DNA from: Clostridium estertheticum subsp. estertheticum
Lineage (GTDB): Bacteria > Bacillota > Clostridia > Clostridiales > Clostridiaceae
DNA: 64,000 nt
Direction: 5' to 3'
Assembly (NCBI RefSeq): GCF_001877035.1
Contig: NZ_CP015756.1
Location: forward strand, 1,169,001-1,233,000
In this document: in pieces, positions 36,031 to 44,676 of the stretch
How positions within the stretch are numbered: position 1 is the first letter of the stretch
Layout of the letters: every line of letters starts with the position of its first letter
Notes under the pieces: generated by a model
Seen by the model: only the letters and a program-made list of their open reading frames with translations
Told to the model about the DNA's origin: nothing
The model's database searches: none
Position numbers and translations under genes: made by a program

Positions 36031-36154
36031 TTAAATCATCACCTGCGTGCTGAAATATTAAGACTCCAGAAGGAAATTTATACTCATACTGAAATTATAT
36101 CTTTATTATAGTATGTAATTTATAGTAAAGAACTGAGAGACTTTCCTTCTGAAA
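36031..36154. repeat. Dispersed intergenic repeat, copy A
   Basis: The block 36062-36096 matches 56250-56284 at 29 of 35 bases, and both copies have a TTAAATMATCWCCTGCG segment 19-34 nt upstream. In this copy, CAGAAGGAAA near 36067 can pair with TTTCCTTCTG near 36145. It lies between the ARG boxes and argB. It may be an RNA structure or a small non-autonomous element. Confidence 0.5.
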
Positions 36155-36210
36155 TGTCGTTAAACAGTTATATAATTAATAAAAATTAAGTATTAGGTTT
36201 GGAGGTTATA

Positions 36211-37086
36211 ATGGATATATTAAATAATGAATCAAATAAAAAAGATTTTTTGCAAATGAGTAAATATGAGGGTAAAACCTTTGTGATAAAATATGGTGGA
36301 AGTATAATGAGTAATGATGTTGCGAAAGAAGCTTTTGTAGAAGATATTGAGCTTATGACAAAAGCAGGCATAAAGGTTGTTATTGTACATGGTGGAGGTC
36401 CTTTGATTAGCAAGTGGGTAAAGAAAAGCGGTGGTGAAAACAAGTTTATAAAAGGATTAAGAGTTACAAGTAAGGATACTATGGAAATTGTAGAGATGGT
36501 ATTATCAGGTAATGTTAATAAAAGATTATCATCAATCTTAAGTCTTAGAGGACTAAATGCTATAGGTATAAGTGGTAGAGACAGCAATTTGATTCAAGCT
36601 AAAAAGAAGTACATTTTTGATGATGACAAAAAAATTGATATAGGTTTCGTTGGAGAGGTTGCAAACATAAATACAAAGGTTTTACTTACCTTGCTTAAAA
36701 ACAAGTATATACCAGTTGTTTCTCCAGTAGGTGTAGGCTGCAATGGTGATAGTTACAATATAAATGCAGATTATGCTGCAGCTGCTATAAGTGGAGTACT
36801 TAAAGCTGAAAAATTATTAATTATGACAGATATAGATGGTGTATATACAGATATAACTGACCCAACAACACTTTTATCATCAATAACGGTTGCACAAACT
36901 AAAGAGTTTATAAATAAGGGTATGATTTATGGTGGAATGATTCCAAAGCTAGAATGTTGCGTTGCTGCAATTGATAAGGGAGCTAAGAATGTTCACTTAG
37001 TAGATGGAAGAAAAAAACATGGTTTATTATTAAATATAATTAAGGATAGTGGAACTAAAATTATAACAGCGAAAGGGGTAATATAA
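36211..37086 (+). CDS. argB: Acetylglutamate kinase
   Basis: The 291-residue kinase phosphorylates N-acetylglutamate, the second step of arginine synthesis. The amino-acid-kinase motifs are visible: IKYGGSIM near the start, VIVHGGGPLIS, and a later TDIDGVYTD. The ATG at 36211 follows GGAGG (36201-36205); a TTG upstream has no proper site. Its TAA overlaps the argD ATG by one base, so the two are coupled. Tandem ARG boxes upstream suggest repression by arginine. Other arg genes are not in the window. Confidence 0.95.
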   Translation: MDILNNESNKKDFLQMSKYEGKTFVIKYGGSIMSNDVAKEAFVEDIELMTKAGIKVVIVHGGGPLISKWVKKSGGENKFIKGLRVTSKDTMEIVEMVLSGNVNKRLSSILSLRGLNAIGISGRDSNLIQAKKKYIFDDDKKIDIGFVGEVANINTKVLLTLLKNKYIPVVSPVGVGCNGDSYNINADYAAAAISGVLKAEKLLIMTDIDGVYTDITDPTTLLSSITVAQTKEFINKGMIYGGMIPKLECCVAAIDKGAKNVHLVDGRKKHGLLLNIIKDSGTKIITAKGVI

Positions 37087-38252
37087 TGGAAGAAAATTGT
37101 GTAATGAATACTTATGGAAGATATGATGTTACTTTTGAGAAAGGCCTTGGATGTAAAATTTATGATTCAGTGGGTCAAGAATATATGGATTTTGTATCAG
37201 GAGTTGCAGTGAATTGTCTTGGACATAGCCATCCTGCTATAATAAATGCAATAACTACTCAAAGTAGTAAGCTCATGCAGAGTTCTAATTATTATTGGAA
37301 TACACCGCATAAGCTACTCGCAAAAAAACTAATAGATAACTGTGATCACGATAAAGTGTTTTTTTGTAACAGTGGTACCGAAGCCATAGAAGCAGCGCTC
37401 AAGATAGCGAGAAAATATGGATCATTAAAAAATACTAAAGATAAAAATGTACTTATATATATGGACGAGTCCTTTCATGGTAGAACTATGGGTTCATTAT
37501 CAGTTACTGGTCAAGAAAAATATCAAAAAGATTTCCGCCCATTAATTGGAGGTACACAAAAGGTAAAATTTAATGATGTAGAAGAGTTAAAAAAGAATTT
37601 TAATGATAAAGTATGCGCTGTAATAGTAGAACCAATTCAAGGAGAAGGCGGAATAAATATTGCAACAATAGAGTTCTTAAAAGCAGCAAGAGATTTGTGC
37701 GATAAATATGACGCTCTATTAATTTTTGATGAAGTGCAATGCGGTATGGGACGCCTTGGAAGTCTTTTTGCTTATAAGAAATTTTCAGTTATTCCTGATG
37801 TAATATGTATCGCAAAAGCACTCGGTGGCGGTTTTCCAATAGGGGCAACTATTACAAATGTTAAAGCGTCAGCGGCATTTGTACCAGGTGATCATGGAAG
37901 CACTTTTGGTGGAAATCCACTTGCATGTGCTGTTGGTGAGGCTGTTTTAACAGAGCTTCTTGATGGTGGAGTTATAGAGAAAATTGACGACAAAAGTGCA
38001 TATATGAAAGAAAGATTACTTAAAATAAAAGAGAAATATGGTGTAATAGATGAAATAAAAGGTATAGGTCTATTGATTGGCATAAAAATAAATGCAGATA
38101 CAAAGGAATTTTGTAAGTCGTGTTTTGATAAGAAATTGCTTGTAATAGCGGCTGGGAATAATGTGGTAAGATTACTTCCTCCACTTAATGTAACAAAGGG
38201 AGAGATTGATGAAGCATTAGATATTCTTGAAAGAGTAATTTCGGAAATTTAA
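37086..38252 (+). CDS. argD: Acetylornithine aminotransferase
   Basis: The 388-residue PLP enzyme converts N-acetylglutamate semialdehyde to N-acetylornithine. Motifs: SGTEAIEAALKIAR for cofactor phosphate binding, FDEVQCGMGRLG with the PLP-pyridine Asp, and the Schiff-base Lys K244 in IAKALGGGFPIG. It overlaps argB by one base and ends before a strong hairpin. It may also serve the lysine pathway, as ArgD does in some bacteria. Confidence 0.95.
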   Translation: MEENCVMNTYGRYDVTFEKGLGCKIYDSVGQEYMDFVSGVAVNCLGHSHPAIINAITTQSSKLMQSSNYYWNTPHKLLAKKLIDNCDHDKVFFCNSGTEAIEAALKIARKYGSLKNTKDKNVLIYMDESFHGRTMGSLSVTGQEKYQKDFRPLIGGTQKVKFNDVEELKKNFNDKVCAVIVEPIQGEGGINIATIEFLKAARDLCDKYDALLIFDEVQCGMGRLGSLFAYKKFSVIPDVICIAKALGGGFPIGATITNVKASAAFVPGDHGSTFGGNPLACAVGEAVLTELLDGGVIEKIDDKSAYMKERLLKIKEKYGVIDEIKGIGLLIGIKINADTKEFCKSCFDKKLLVIAAGNNVVRLLPPLNVTKGEIDEALDILERVISEI

Positions 38253-38288
38253 TGTGTAAGTTTACTATAAAAATAAAGTGAATTGATA

Positions 38289-38320
38289 AAGGCTGCATAA
38301 CGAATTCGTTATGCAGCTTT
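38289..38320. terminator. Bidirectional terminator between argD and the response-regulator gene
   Basis: GCTGCATAACG and CGTTATGCAGC (38292-38317, loop AATT) form a perfect 11-bp stem, with a T-run on the plus side and an A-run on the other. It separates convergent units. Confidence 0.85.
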
Positions 38321-38325
38321 TATCT

Positions 38326-39063
38326 TTAGAAATGTTGTTTCTTGTTTTGATATCTAAAGTGATTAGGTGACATTCCAACACTTTTTAAAAAAACTTTACT
38401 GAAATAACTTGAATCAACATATCCAACGTTTTGTGATATTTCAGTAATGTTTTTATCTGTATTTAGGAGCAAGTCCTTTGCTTTTATTATTCTAAAGGAA
38501 GATAAGTAATTAATAAAATTAATACCAATTTTACTCTTAAAGTATCTGCTGAAATATTGTGGGTTAAGATGAACATAAGCTGCAATTGATTGAAGATTTA
38601 TATATGTATTATAATGTTTATCGATATATTTCATAGCTTCTTTAATTAGCGTATCATCTTGGTTATCACTTATGACTCTATCATTTTGCGTATTTATTAA
38701 AGATATACTCCTATTTATAGATTCAATTAAATCGTTAGGTCTTATGGGTTTAAGTAGGTAATCGATTACTTTTATTCTAATTGCACTCTGAGTAAAAGCA
38801 AAATCATCATAAGCAGATAGAATGATTGTGTGTACATTTGGTAAAAATTTAATTATCTCTTTTTGAGCCTCAAGGCCGCTAAGTTCAGGCATTTCTACAT
38901 CCATTAAAATGATATCGGGGGTACTTGTTTTAGCCATTTCAATAGCTTCAAATCCACTTTTAGCTTCACCACAAATATTAATACAACTTAGTTTATCTTC
39001 AATGATGTATCTAAGCGCTCGTCTTTCAATATTTTCATCTTCAACTATTAGTAAATTGTGCAT
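38326..39063 (-). CDS. AraC-type response regulator of the microcompartment operon
   Basis: The 245-residue protein has an N-terminal receiver (phosphoacceptor D55 in LMDVEMPE, conserved KP in LLKPIRPNDL) and a C-terminal AraC DNA-binding domain (about residues 145-243). It is co-transcribed with the PocR-type kinase, whose stop lies 3 nt upstream. The pair is divergent to pduA, so it most likely activates the pdu operon. Direct proof is missing. AraC-type binding sites would be the 16-bp repeats at 40344-40410. Confidence 0.9.
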   Translation of the reverse strand: MHNLLIVEDENIERRALRYIIEDKLSCINICGEAKSGFEAIEMAKTSTPDIILMDVEMPELSGLEAQKEIIKFLPNVHTIILSAYDDFAFTQSAIRIKVIDYLLKPIRPNDLIESINRSISLINTQNDRVISDNQDDTLIKEAMKYIDKHYNTYINLQSIAAYVHLNPQYFSRYFKSKIGINFINYLSSFRIIKAKDLLLNTDKNITEISQNVGYVDSSYFSKVFLKSVGMSPNHFRYQNKKQHF

Positions 39064-39066
39064 TAG

Positions 39067-40296
39067 TTACGCCTCCCTTTTATTTAATTTAATACAAGGA
39101 ACCTTTATTGTAGCGGTAGTTCCACATTCTTTAGTCGATTTAAGTTCGATGCCATAACTATACCCAAAAAAGTGTTTAATCCTGTCGTCTACATTTTTAA
39201 TTCCTAGGCCGGTAAGGTTTTCATAAGAATTTTCAACTGCAAAAATTGTTTTAAGTCTGTCGTTATCAATACCAATGCCATTATCAAAAACTTCAAGTGT
39301 GAGATAACTATTATTAAAATTTTTACCTATTATTTTAACTTTACCATTTATCGTCATATTTTTAAGACCATGAATTATTGAGTTCTCGACTAATGGTTGA
39401 AGAGTCATTACAGGAATTTTAAAGTTGAGTATTGAAGGATCAATATCTATTTTGTAATCAAACCTATCACCAAATCTTGTTTTTTGAATATAAAAATACT
39501 TTTTAATATTAGTTATTTCTGAATCTATTGTAACCATGTTATTTGAATTCTTAAGACTATACCTTAATAGGTCAGAGATTGCATAAATGAGATTTTCAGT
39601 GTCGGGGGCACCTTCTATTAAAGCCATTCTTGCAATGGTATTTAGAGTATTATATAGAAAATGAGGATTAATTTGAGCCTGAAGCGCTTTAATTTCCATA
39701 TTTTTAAGAAGTTCTGTAAGTTTCATTTTTTCTTTAGTTTCGTCCAAGAGTTCTGATTTTGTAATTGTTGCTATTCCCATTTTAGCGATAAAATTAGAGA
39801 AAAGAAAAAGATAATCAGCAGATACTAGAATCTTTTCATAATCAACTACGGGAACTTCAGCTAGTGCATTAAATAGATCATTCTCAGATAAACTAAGTTC
39901 ACGTGATAATCTCTTAACATCTATGAGTGTTTTATTTTTAAAGTTTGTACTTGTTACTTGTCCACATAACATAGATCCAAGATAATTACCATTTACAATT
40001 ATCGGAGCCGCAAAATCAATGAGACCAGTGTGGCAGTTATAAATAATAGGTTTACCGGCTTCCATTGCCATTGTTCCACCAACTGAATCACAATGTTTAC
40101 AACGTCTATATCCTTCTGCACTGCTTCTAATTAAGCTGCACCATTTAGTAAAATAACTGGCGGTTACAACAGGTGTTCCATCTCCATTAACTGTTACAGT
40201 TGAGAGGCCAATTATTTTTGCGAATTTATCTTGAATATCTTTAAGTGAGGATACGTCAATGATTTCTTTAAGCTTATATTTAGGATTTATTACCAT
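39067..40296 (-). CDS. Sensor histidine kinase with PocR ligand-binding domain
   Basis: The 409-residue kinase has an N-terminal PocR domain (about residues 8-170) with Cys C53, C66, C69 and C88 in the pattern CX12CX2CX18C. A LytS-type kinase core follows, with the phospho-His H212 in QINPHFLYNTLN and an ATPase segment ending GLGIKNVDDRI. No transmembrane helix is seen, so it is cytoplasmic. PocR domains sense small diol-type ligands in the pdu/cob regulator of Salmonella; here the domain feeds a two-component system. GAGGAGG precedes the ATG at 40296. Confidence 0.92.
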   Translation of the reverse strand: MVINPKYKLKEIIDVSSLKDIQDKFAKIIGLSTVTVNGDGTPVVTASYFTKWCSLIRSSAEGYRRCKHCDSVGGTMAMEAGKPIIYNCHTGLIDFAAPIIVNGNYLGSMLCGQVTSTNFKNKTLIDVKRLSRELSLSENDLFNALAEVPVVDYEKILVSADYLFLFSNFIAKMGIATITKSELLDETKEKMKLTELLKNMEIKALQAQINPHFLYNTLNTIARMALIEGAPDTENLIYAISDLLRYSLKNSNNMVTIDSEITNIKKYFYIQKTRFGDRFDYKIDIDPSILNFKIPVMTLQPLVENSIIHGLKNMTINGKVKIIGKNFNNSYLTLEVFDNGIGIDNDRLKTIFAVENSYENLTGLGIKNVDDRIKHFFGYSYGIELKSTKECGTTATIKVPCIKLNKREA

Positions 40297-40330
40297 GATA
40301 TTCCTCCTCTATAAGAAGTTTTAATAACAA

Positions 40331-40421
40331 TAACTATATAGTTAATATATTACCATTAATTGTAATGAAAATATACTATATTTAATATAATCAAAATATA
40401 TTAGCATTAACTATATAGTAA
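40331..40421. promoter_or_regulatory. Candidate regulator binding repeats in the pdu divergent promoter region
   Basis: Two copies of AATATATTASCATTAA (40344-40359 and 40395-40410) match at 15 of 16 positions, 51 bp apart. Each borders a TAACTATATAGTWA element (40331-40344 and 40408-40421). They lie between the kinase gene and the pduA promoter and could bind the AraC-type regulator. Inference from position and repetition. Confidence 0.45.
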
Positions 40422-40494
40422 TAATAATACATTCAAATGTCAAAATAATTTCTTTTTATGAAATCAATATTATACTTAAATAGAGCAATATATT

Positions 40495-40526
40495 GACATC
40501 AAAGAGTGTGAAAATTCGGTATAATG
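40495..40526 (+). promoter_or_regulatory. Candidate pduA promoter
   Basis: GTATAAT-type -10 (TATAAT, 40520-40525) lies 30 nt before pduA. TTGACA (40493-40498) is 21 nt upstream, too far for an ordinary -35, so activator dependence is likely. A strong GGAGGTG follows before the ATG at 40555. Confidence 0.45.
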
Positions 40527-40554
40527 AAGATATAAAATAAATGGAGGTGTTTTT

Positions 40555-40842
40555 ATGGGACAAGAATCATTAGGAATGATAGAGACAAAAGGTTTGATTG
40601 GTGCAATAGAAGCTGCAGATTCAATGGTTAAAGCTGCAAATGTAGTTCTTATAGGTTATGAGAAAATAGGCTCAGGACTAGTTACTGTTATGGTTAGGGG
40701 AGATGTTGGTGCTGTTAAAGCCGCTACTGATGCCGGTGCAGCAGCTGCAAAGAGAGTTGGAGAAGTTGTATCTGTTCATGTAATTCCAAGACCTCACACT
40801 GATGTTGAAAGAATATTACCTAAATATCCAGTTTCAGAATAA
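40555..40842 (+). CDS. pduA: Microcompartment hexameric shell protein PduA/PduJ (BMC-H)
   Basis: The 95-residue shell protein forms hexagonal tiles of the microcompartment facets. The pore segment [20 protein letters not shown] is nearly the PduA/PduJ form, including the pore Ser. Such pores admit the diol or glycerol substrate and restrict aldehyde leakage. It is the first gene of the operon, and it is the only short BMC-H; no separate PduJ is present. Confidence 0.95.
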   Translation: MGQESLGMIETKGLIGAIEAADSMVKAANVVLIGYEKIGSGLVTVMVRGDVGAVKAATDAGAAAAKRVGEVVSVHVIPRPHTDVERILPKYPVSE

Positions 40843-40862
40843 ATAGTGAGAGGTTGATGTAA

Positions 40863-41735
40863 ATGAATACACAGCTAATTGAAAAGGTTTATGAAGAGGT
40901 TAGACGTAAAATTGCTAGCGGAGAAATAAAAGCAAATGATATTGAAAAAACAGTTAAAGAACTTGCAAAATGTGAGAATGAAAGTAAAGTTAAAAATGAA
41001 ATTATAGAGGTTAAAGAAGTTAAAAAGGAGGGGAAATTTATGCAGGCACCAGGATTAACCGAATTTGTTGGAACAGGTATTGGAGATACAATTGGTTTAG
41101 TTATTGCAAACATAGATTCAGCACTACACGCGGCTATGGGAATTGATAAAAAATTCCATTCAATAGGTATTATAGGAGCAAGAACCGGAGCAGGTCCACA
41201 AATAATGGCTGCTGATGAGGCTGTTAAAGCTACCAACACTGAAATCGTTTCAATTGAACTTCCAAGAGATACAAAAGGTGGGGCTGGTCATGGTTGCCTT
41301 ATAATATTTGGAGCAGAGGATGTATCAGATGCAAGGCGTGCAGTTGAAGTTACATTAAAAGAACTTCCTAGAACTTTTGGTGATGTTTATGGTAATGATG
41401 CAGGCCATCTTGAAATGCAGTATAGTGCAAGAGCAAGTTTGGCTATAGAAAAAGCTTTTGGAGCACCTGTTGGAAAGGCTTTTGGATTAGTTATTGGGGC
41501 GCCGGCAGCAATTGGAGTAATGATGGCGGATACTGCTGTTAAAACTGCAAATGTAGAAATAGTTGCGTATTCAAGTCCATCTAAAGGTACATCACATTCA
41601 AACGAAGTTATACTTGCAATAACTGGAGATTCAGGAGCAGTAAGACAAGCGGTAATCGCAGGAAGAGAAGTAGGAAAGAAACTTTTAAATGCGTTAGGTG
41701 ATGAACCAACTTCAACTACCGAACCGTACATTTAA
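40863..41735 (+). CDS. pduB: Microcompartment trimeric shell protein PduB, with internal start for PduB'
   Basis: The 290-residue protein has two BMC domains (BMC-T) and a polar N-terminal extension of about 60 residues. It forms trimers in the shell. An internal ATG at 41040 (residue 60, MQAPGLTEF) is preceded by AAGGAGGGG, so a shorter PduB' of 231 residues is probably made, as in Salmonella. The long form's extension may attach the core to the shell. The full-length start follows AGAGGTTGATG. Confidence 0.93.
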   Translation: MNTQLIEKVYEEVRRKIASGEIKANDIEKTVKELAKCENESKVKNEIIEVKEVKKEGKFMQAPGLTEFVGTGIGDTIGLVIANIDSALHAAMGIDKKFHSIGIIGARTGAGPQIMAADEAVKATNTEIVSIELPRDTKGGAGHGCLIIFGAEDVSDARRAVEVTLKELPRTFGDVYGNDAGHLEMQYSARASLAIEKAFGAPVGKAFGLVIGAPAAIGVMMADTAVKTANVEIVAYSSPSKGTSHSNEVILAITGDSGAVRQAVIAGREVGKKLLNALGDEPTSTTEPYI

Positions 41736-41758
41736 ATTAAGGATGGAGGGTTGATATT

Positions 41759-43423
41759 ATGAAAAGATCAAAAAGATTTGAAGCGTTAGAAAAAAGAGAA
41801 GTTAATAAAGATGGGTTTGTAAAAGATTGGCCAGATGTAGGCCTTATTGCAATGGATGGTCCTAATGATCCTAAATCTAGTTTAAAACTTGAAAATGGAA
41901 AAATTGTTGAAATGGATGGAAAGAAAAGAGCTGATTTTGATTTTATAGATATTTTTCTTGCAGATCACGCTATAAACCTTGGTGATGCAGAAAAATCAAT
42001 GGCGATTAGTTCACTTGAAATTGCTAGGATGCTTACAGATATAAATGTTCCTAGAGCAAAAATTGTAACTATTGCTACATCAATTACACCAGCAAAACTA
42101 GTTGAAGTTGTAGATCATTTAAATGTTGTTGAAATGATGATGGCACTACAAAAAATGAGAGCTAGAAAAACACCATCTAATCAGTGTCATATTACAAATG
42201 TAAAAGATAATCCAATTCTGATTGCTGCTGATGCTGCAGAAGCTGCTTTAAGAGGTTTTGATGAAATGGAAACTACAGTTGCTGTAACAAGATATGCACC
42301 ATTTAATGCACTTGGATTACTAATTGGAGCACAAGTAGGAAGAGGTGGAATATTAACTCAATGTGCTCTTGAAGAAGCAACGGAACTTAAACTTGGAATG
42401 CTTGGTTATACAGCATACGCTGAGACTATATCAGTTTATGGTACAGAGCAAGTATTTACTGATGGAGATGATACTCCTTGGTCAAAGGCTTTTCTTGCAT
42501 CTGCATATGCATCTCGTGGACTTAAAATGAGGTTTACATCTGGTACTGGTTCAGAAGTTTTAATGGGCTATGCTGAAGGTAAATCAATGCTTTATCTTGA
42601 AGCAAGATGCATAATGATTACAAAGGGTGCTGGAGTTCAAGGATTACAAAATGGTTCTATAAGTTGTATTGGTATACCAGCAGCTGTTTCAGGTGGAATA
42701 AGAGCTGTACTTGCTGAAAATCTTATAACTTCAATGCTTGACATGGAAGTTTGTTCAGGAAATGATCAAACATTCACACATTCAGATATAAGAAAAACTG
42801 CAAGAACTATGATGCAATTCCTTCCTGGAACAGACTTTATATTCTCAGGATACGGTGGAGTTCCTAATTATGATAACATGTTTGCAGGTTCTAACTTTGA
42901 TGTTGATGACTATGATGACTACCTTGTACTTCAAAGAGATTTAAAGGTCGATGGAGGACTCAAACCAGTAAAAGAAGCAGATGCAATTGCTGTTAGAAAT
43001 AAGGCTGCTAAAGTGCTTCAGGGAGTATTTAAAGAAATGGGATTACCACAAATAACTGATGAAGAAGTTGAAGCCGTAACATATGCACATGGAAGTAAGG
43101 ATGTTCCAAACCGAAATGTTGTAGAAGATTTAAAAGCCGCTCAAAGCATACTTAAAAATGGAATTACAGTTCTTGAAGTAGTTAAAGCTCTTTCAAAGAG
43201 TGGTAATGAAGATATTGCAGAGAGGGTTCTAAGTTTAGTTAAACAAAGAATTGCTGGAGATTATCTGCACACCTCATCTATTTTTGACGATAAATTTAAT
43301 GTAATTACTGCAGTAAATGATCCTAATGATTATATGGGACCAGGAACTGGGTATAGGCTTGAGGGAGCAAGATGGGAAGAAATCAAAAACATTAATCAGG
43401 CTCTTGATCCTAATAAAATGTAG
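41759..43423 (+). CDS. pduC: B12-dependent propanediol/glycerol dehydratase, large subunit
   Basis: The 554-residue alpha subunit holds the TIM-barrel active site for AdoCbl radical chemistry, converting 1,2-propanediol to propanal or glycerol to 3-hydroxypropanal. The N-terminus KRSKRFEALEKREVNKDGFV is very close to known PduC/DhaB1. The usual active-site stretches are visible, such as SGTGSEVLMGYAEGKSMLYL. Sequence alone does not separate diol from glycerol dehydratase; the microcompartment favours diol, the nearby gldA hints at glycerol. It works with the next two genes as an (alpha beta gamma)2 complex. Confidence 0.95.
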   Translation: MKRSKRFEALEKREVNKDGFVKDWPDVGLIAMDGPNDPKSSLKLENGKIVEMDGKKRADFDFIDIFLADHAINLGDAEKSMAISSLEIARMLTDINVPRAKIVTIATSITPAKLVEVVDHLNVVEMMMALQKMRARKTPSNQCHITNVKDNPILIAADAAEAALRGFDEMETTVAVTRYAPFNALGLLIGAQVGRGGILTQCALEEATELKLGMLGYTAYAETISVYGTEQVFTDGDDTPWSKAFLASAYASRGLKMRFTSGTGSEVLMGYAEGKSMLYLEARCIMITKGAGVQGLQNGSISCIGIPAAVSGGIRAVLAENLITSMLDMEVCSGNDQTFTHSDIRKTARTMMQFLPGTDFIFSGYGGVPNYDNMFAGSNFDVDDYDDYLVLQRDLKVDGGLKPVKEADAIAVRNKAAKVLQGVFKEMGLPQITDEEVEAVTYAHGSKDVPNRNVVEDLKAAQSILKNGITVLEVVKALSKSGNEDIAERVLSLVKQRIAGDYLHTSSIFDDKFNVITAVNDPNDYMGPGTGYRLEGARWEEIKNINQALDPNKM

Positions 43424-43441
43424 TTAGAGGAGTGATGTGAT

Positions 43442-44110
43442 ATGAATGTAATGTCTAATGAAGAATTAATAAAAATTATAACTAATGAAGTTGTTAAAAA
43501 ATTACAATCACAAGGCGATTCGCATGAGGAAATAGCGAATAGTAAATTGGACACTTTAAATTCGAAATTAGAGCTTATTGAAGTAGGAGTTGCAAAACCA
43601 GGAACAAGGCGTGATGAAGTTGTTATAGCAGTAGCTCCTGCATTTGGAATTTATCAGACAAAAACTATTGTTGATATTCCACATAATGAAGTACTTAGTG
43701 AAATTATGGCAGGAATTGAAGAAGAAGGTGTTACTTCAAGAGTTATTAGAGTAACTCGTACATCAGATGTTTGTTTTATGGCTCATGATGCAGCAGTTTT
43801 AAGCGGCTCAGGAATTGGTATTGGTATTCAGTCAAAAGGAACAACTGTTATTCATCAAAAAGACCTTGAGATGCTAGAAAATCTCGAACTTTTTCCACAA
43901 GCTCCATTAATTACAAGAGAGACTTTTAGAGCGATTGGGAAAAATGCTGCTAAATATGCAAAAGGTGAGTCACCTGATCCTGTTCCTACATTAAATGATC
44001 AGATGGCAAGGCCTAAATATCAAGCAAAAGCAGCAGTTCTTCATATCAAGGAAACACAGCATGTTGTGCCAAATGCAAAACCTATGCAGCTTAAAGTTGT
44101 ATTTAAGTAA
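43442..44110 (+). CDS. pduD: Propanediol/glycerol dehydratase, medium subunit
   Basis: The 222-residue beta subunit of the AdoCbl dehydratase. It starts with an amphipathic helix ([20 protein letters not shown]) of the kind that targets PduD and the complex into the shell. The rest matches the B12-binding beta subunit ([32 protein letters not shown]). The start ATG follows GAGGAGTGATG, 18 nt after pduC. Confidence 0.95.
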   Translation: MNVMSNEELIKIITNEVVKKLQSQGDSHEEIANSKLDTLNSKLELIEVGVAKPGTRRDEVVIAVAPAFGIYQTKTIVDIPHNEVLSEIMAGIEEEGVTSRVIRVTRTSDVCFMAHDAAVLSGSGIGIGIQSKGTTVIHQKDLEMLENLELFPQAPLITRETFRAIGKNAAKYAKGESPDPVPTLNDQMARPKYQAKAAVLHIKETQHVVPNAKPMQLKVVFK

Positions 44111-44122
44111 GGGGTGAATTAT

Positions 44123-44638
44123 ATGGATGATAATATGAATATTGAACAAATAGTAAAAGAAGTTATGAAAATGATGAGCAGTGAACCACAAGCACAAGAA
44201 GTTAAGGTGGCAAGTAATAGTAATGTTAAGAAGTTAACACTTAAAGACTATCCATTAGCAATAAAGAGTAAAGAACTTATTAAAACGAAAAATGGTAAAG
44301 GCCTTGACGACATAGATGTTAAAAGTGTGCTTAGTGGTGATGTTAAAGACGATGATATAAAAATTACATCAGAGGTTCTTTTATATCAAGCACAAATTGC
44401 AGATGAGGTTGGAAGAGTTCAGTTTGGTAAAAATTTAAGAAGAGCTGCTGAAATGGTTATAATTCCAGATGCAAGAGTTCTTGAAATTTATAGTGCACTC
44501 AGGCCTTTTAGATCTACAAAGCAGGAGTTATTAGATATTGCAACAGAACTTGATGATAAGTATAATGCCACAATAAATGCTACATTGGTAAGAGAAGCCG
44601 CTGATGTATATGAAAAAAGAAGTAGGCTAAAAGTTTAA
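44123..44638 (+). CDS. pduE: Propanediol/glycerol dehydratase, small subunit
   Basis: The 171-residue gamma subunit. A short N-terminal helix (NIEQIVKEVMKMMSS) may be an encapsulation signal, followed by the conserved body (GKGLDDIDVKSVLSGDV, LRPFRSTKQELLDIATELD). The ATG at 44123 follows AAGGGGTG; a GTG at 44114 is inside the site and unlikely. It completes the dehydratase encoded by pduCDE. Confidence 0.94.
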   Translation: MDDNMNIEQIVKEVMKMMSSEPQAQEVKVASNSNVKKLTLKDYPLAIKSKELIKTKNGKGLDDIDVKSVLSGDVKDDDIKITSEVLLYQAQIADEVGRVQFGKNLRRAAEMVIIPDARVLEIYSALRPFRSTKQELLDIATELDDKYNATINATLVREAADVYEKRSRLKV

Positions 44639-44676
44639 CGACAGCATCGAAGATGATGATTAATGAGGTGATTGGT

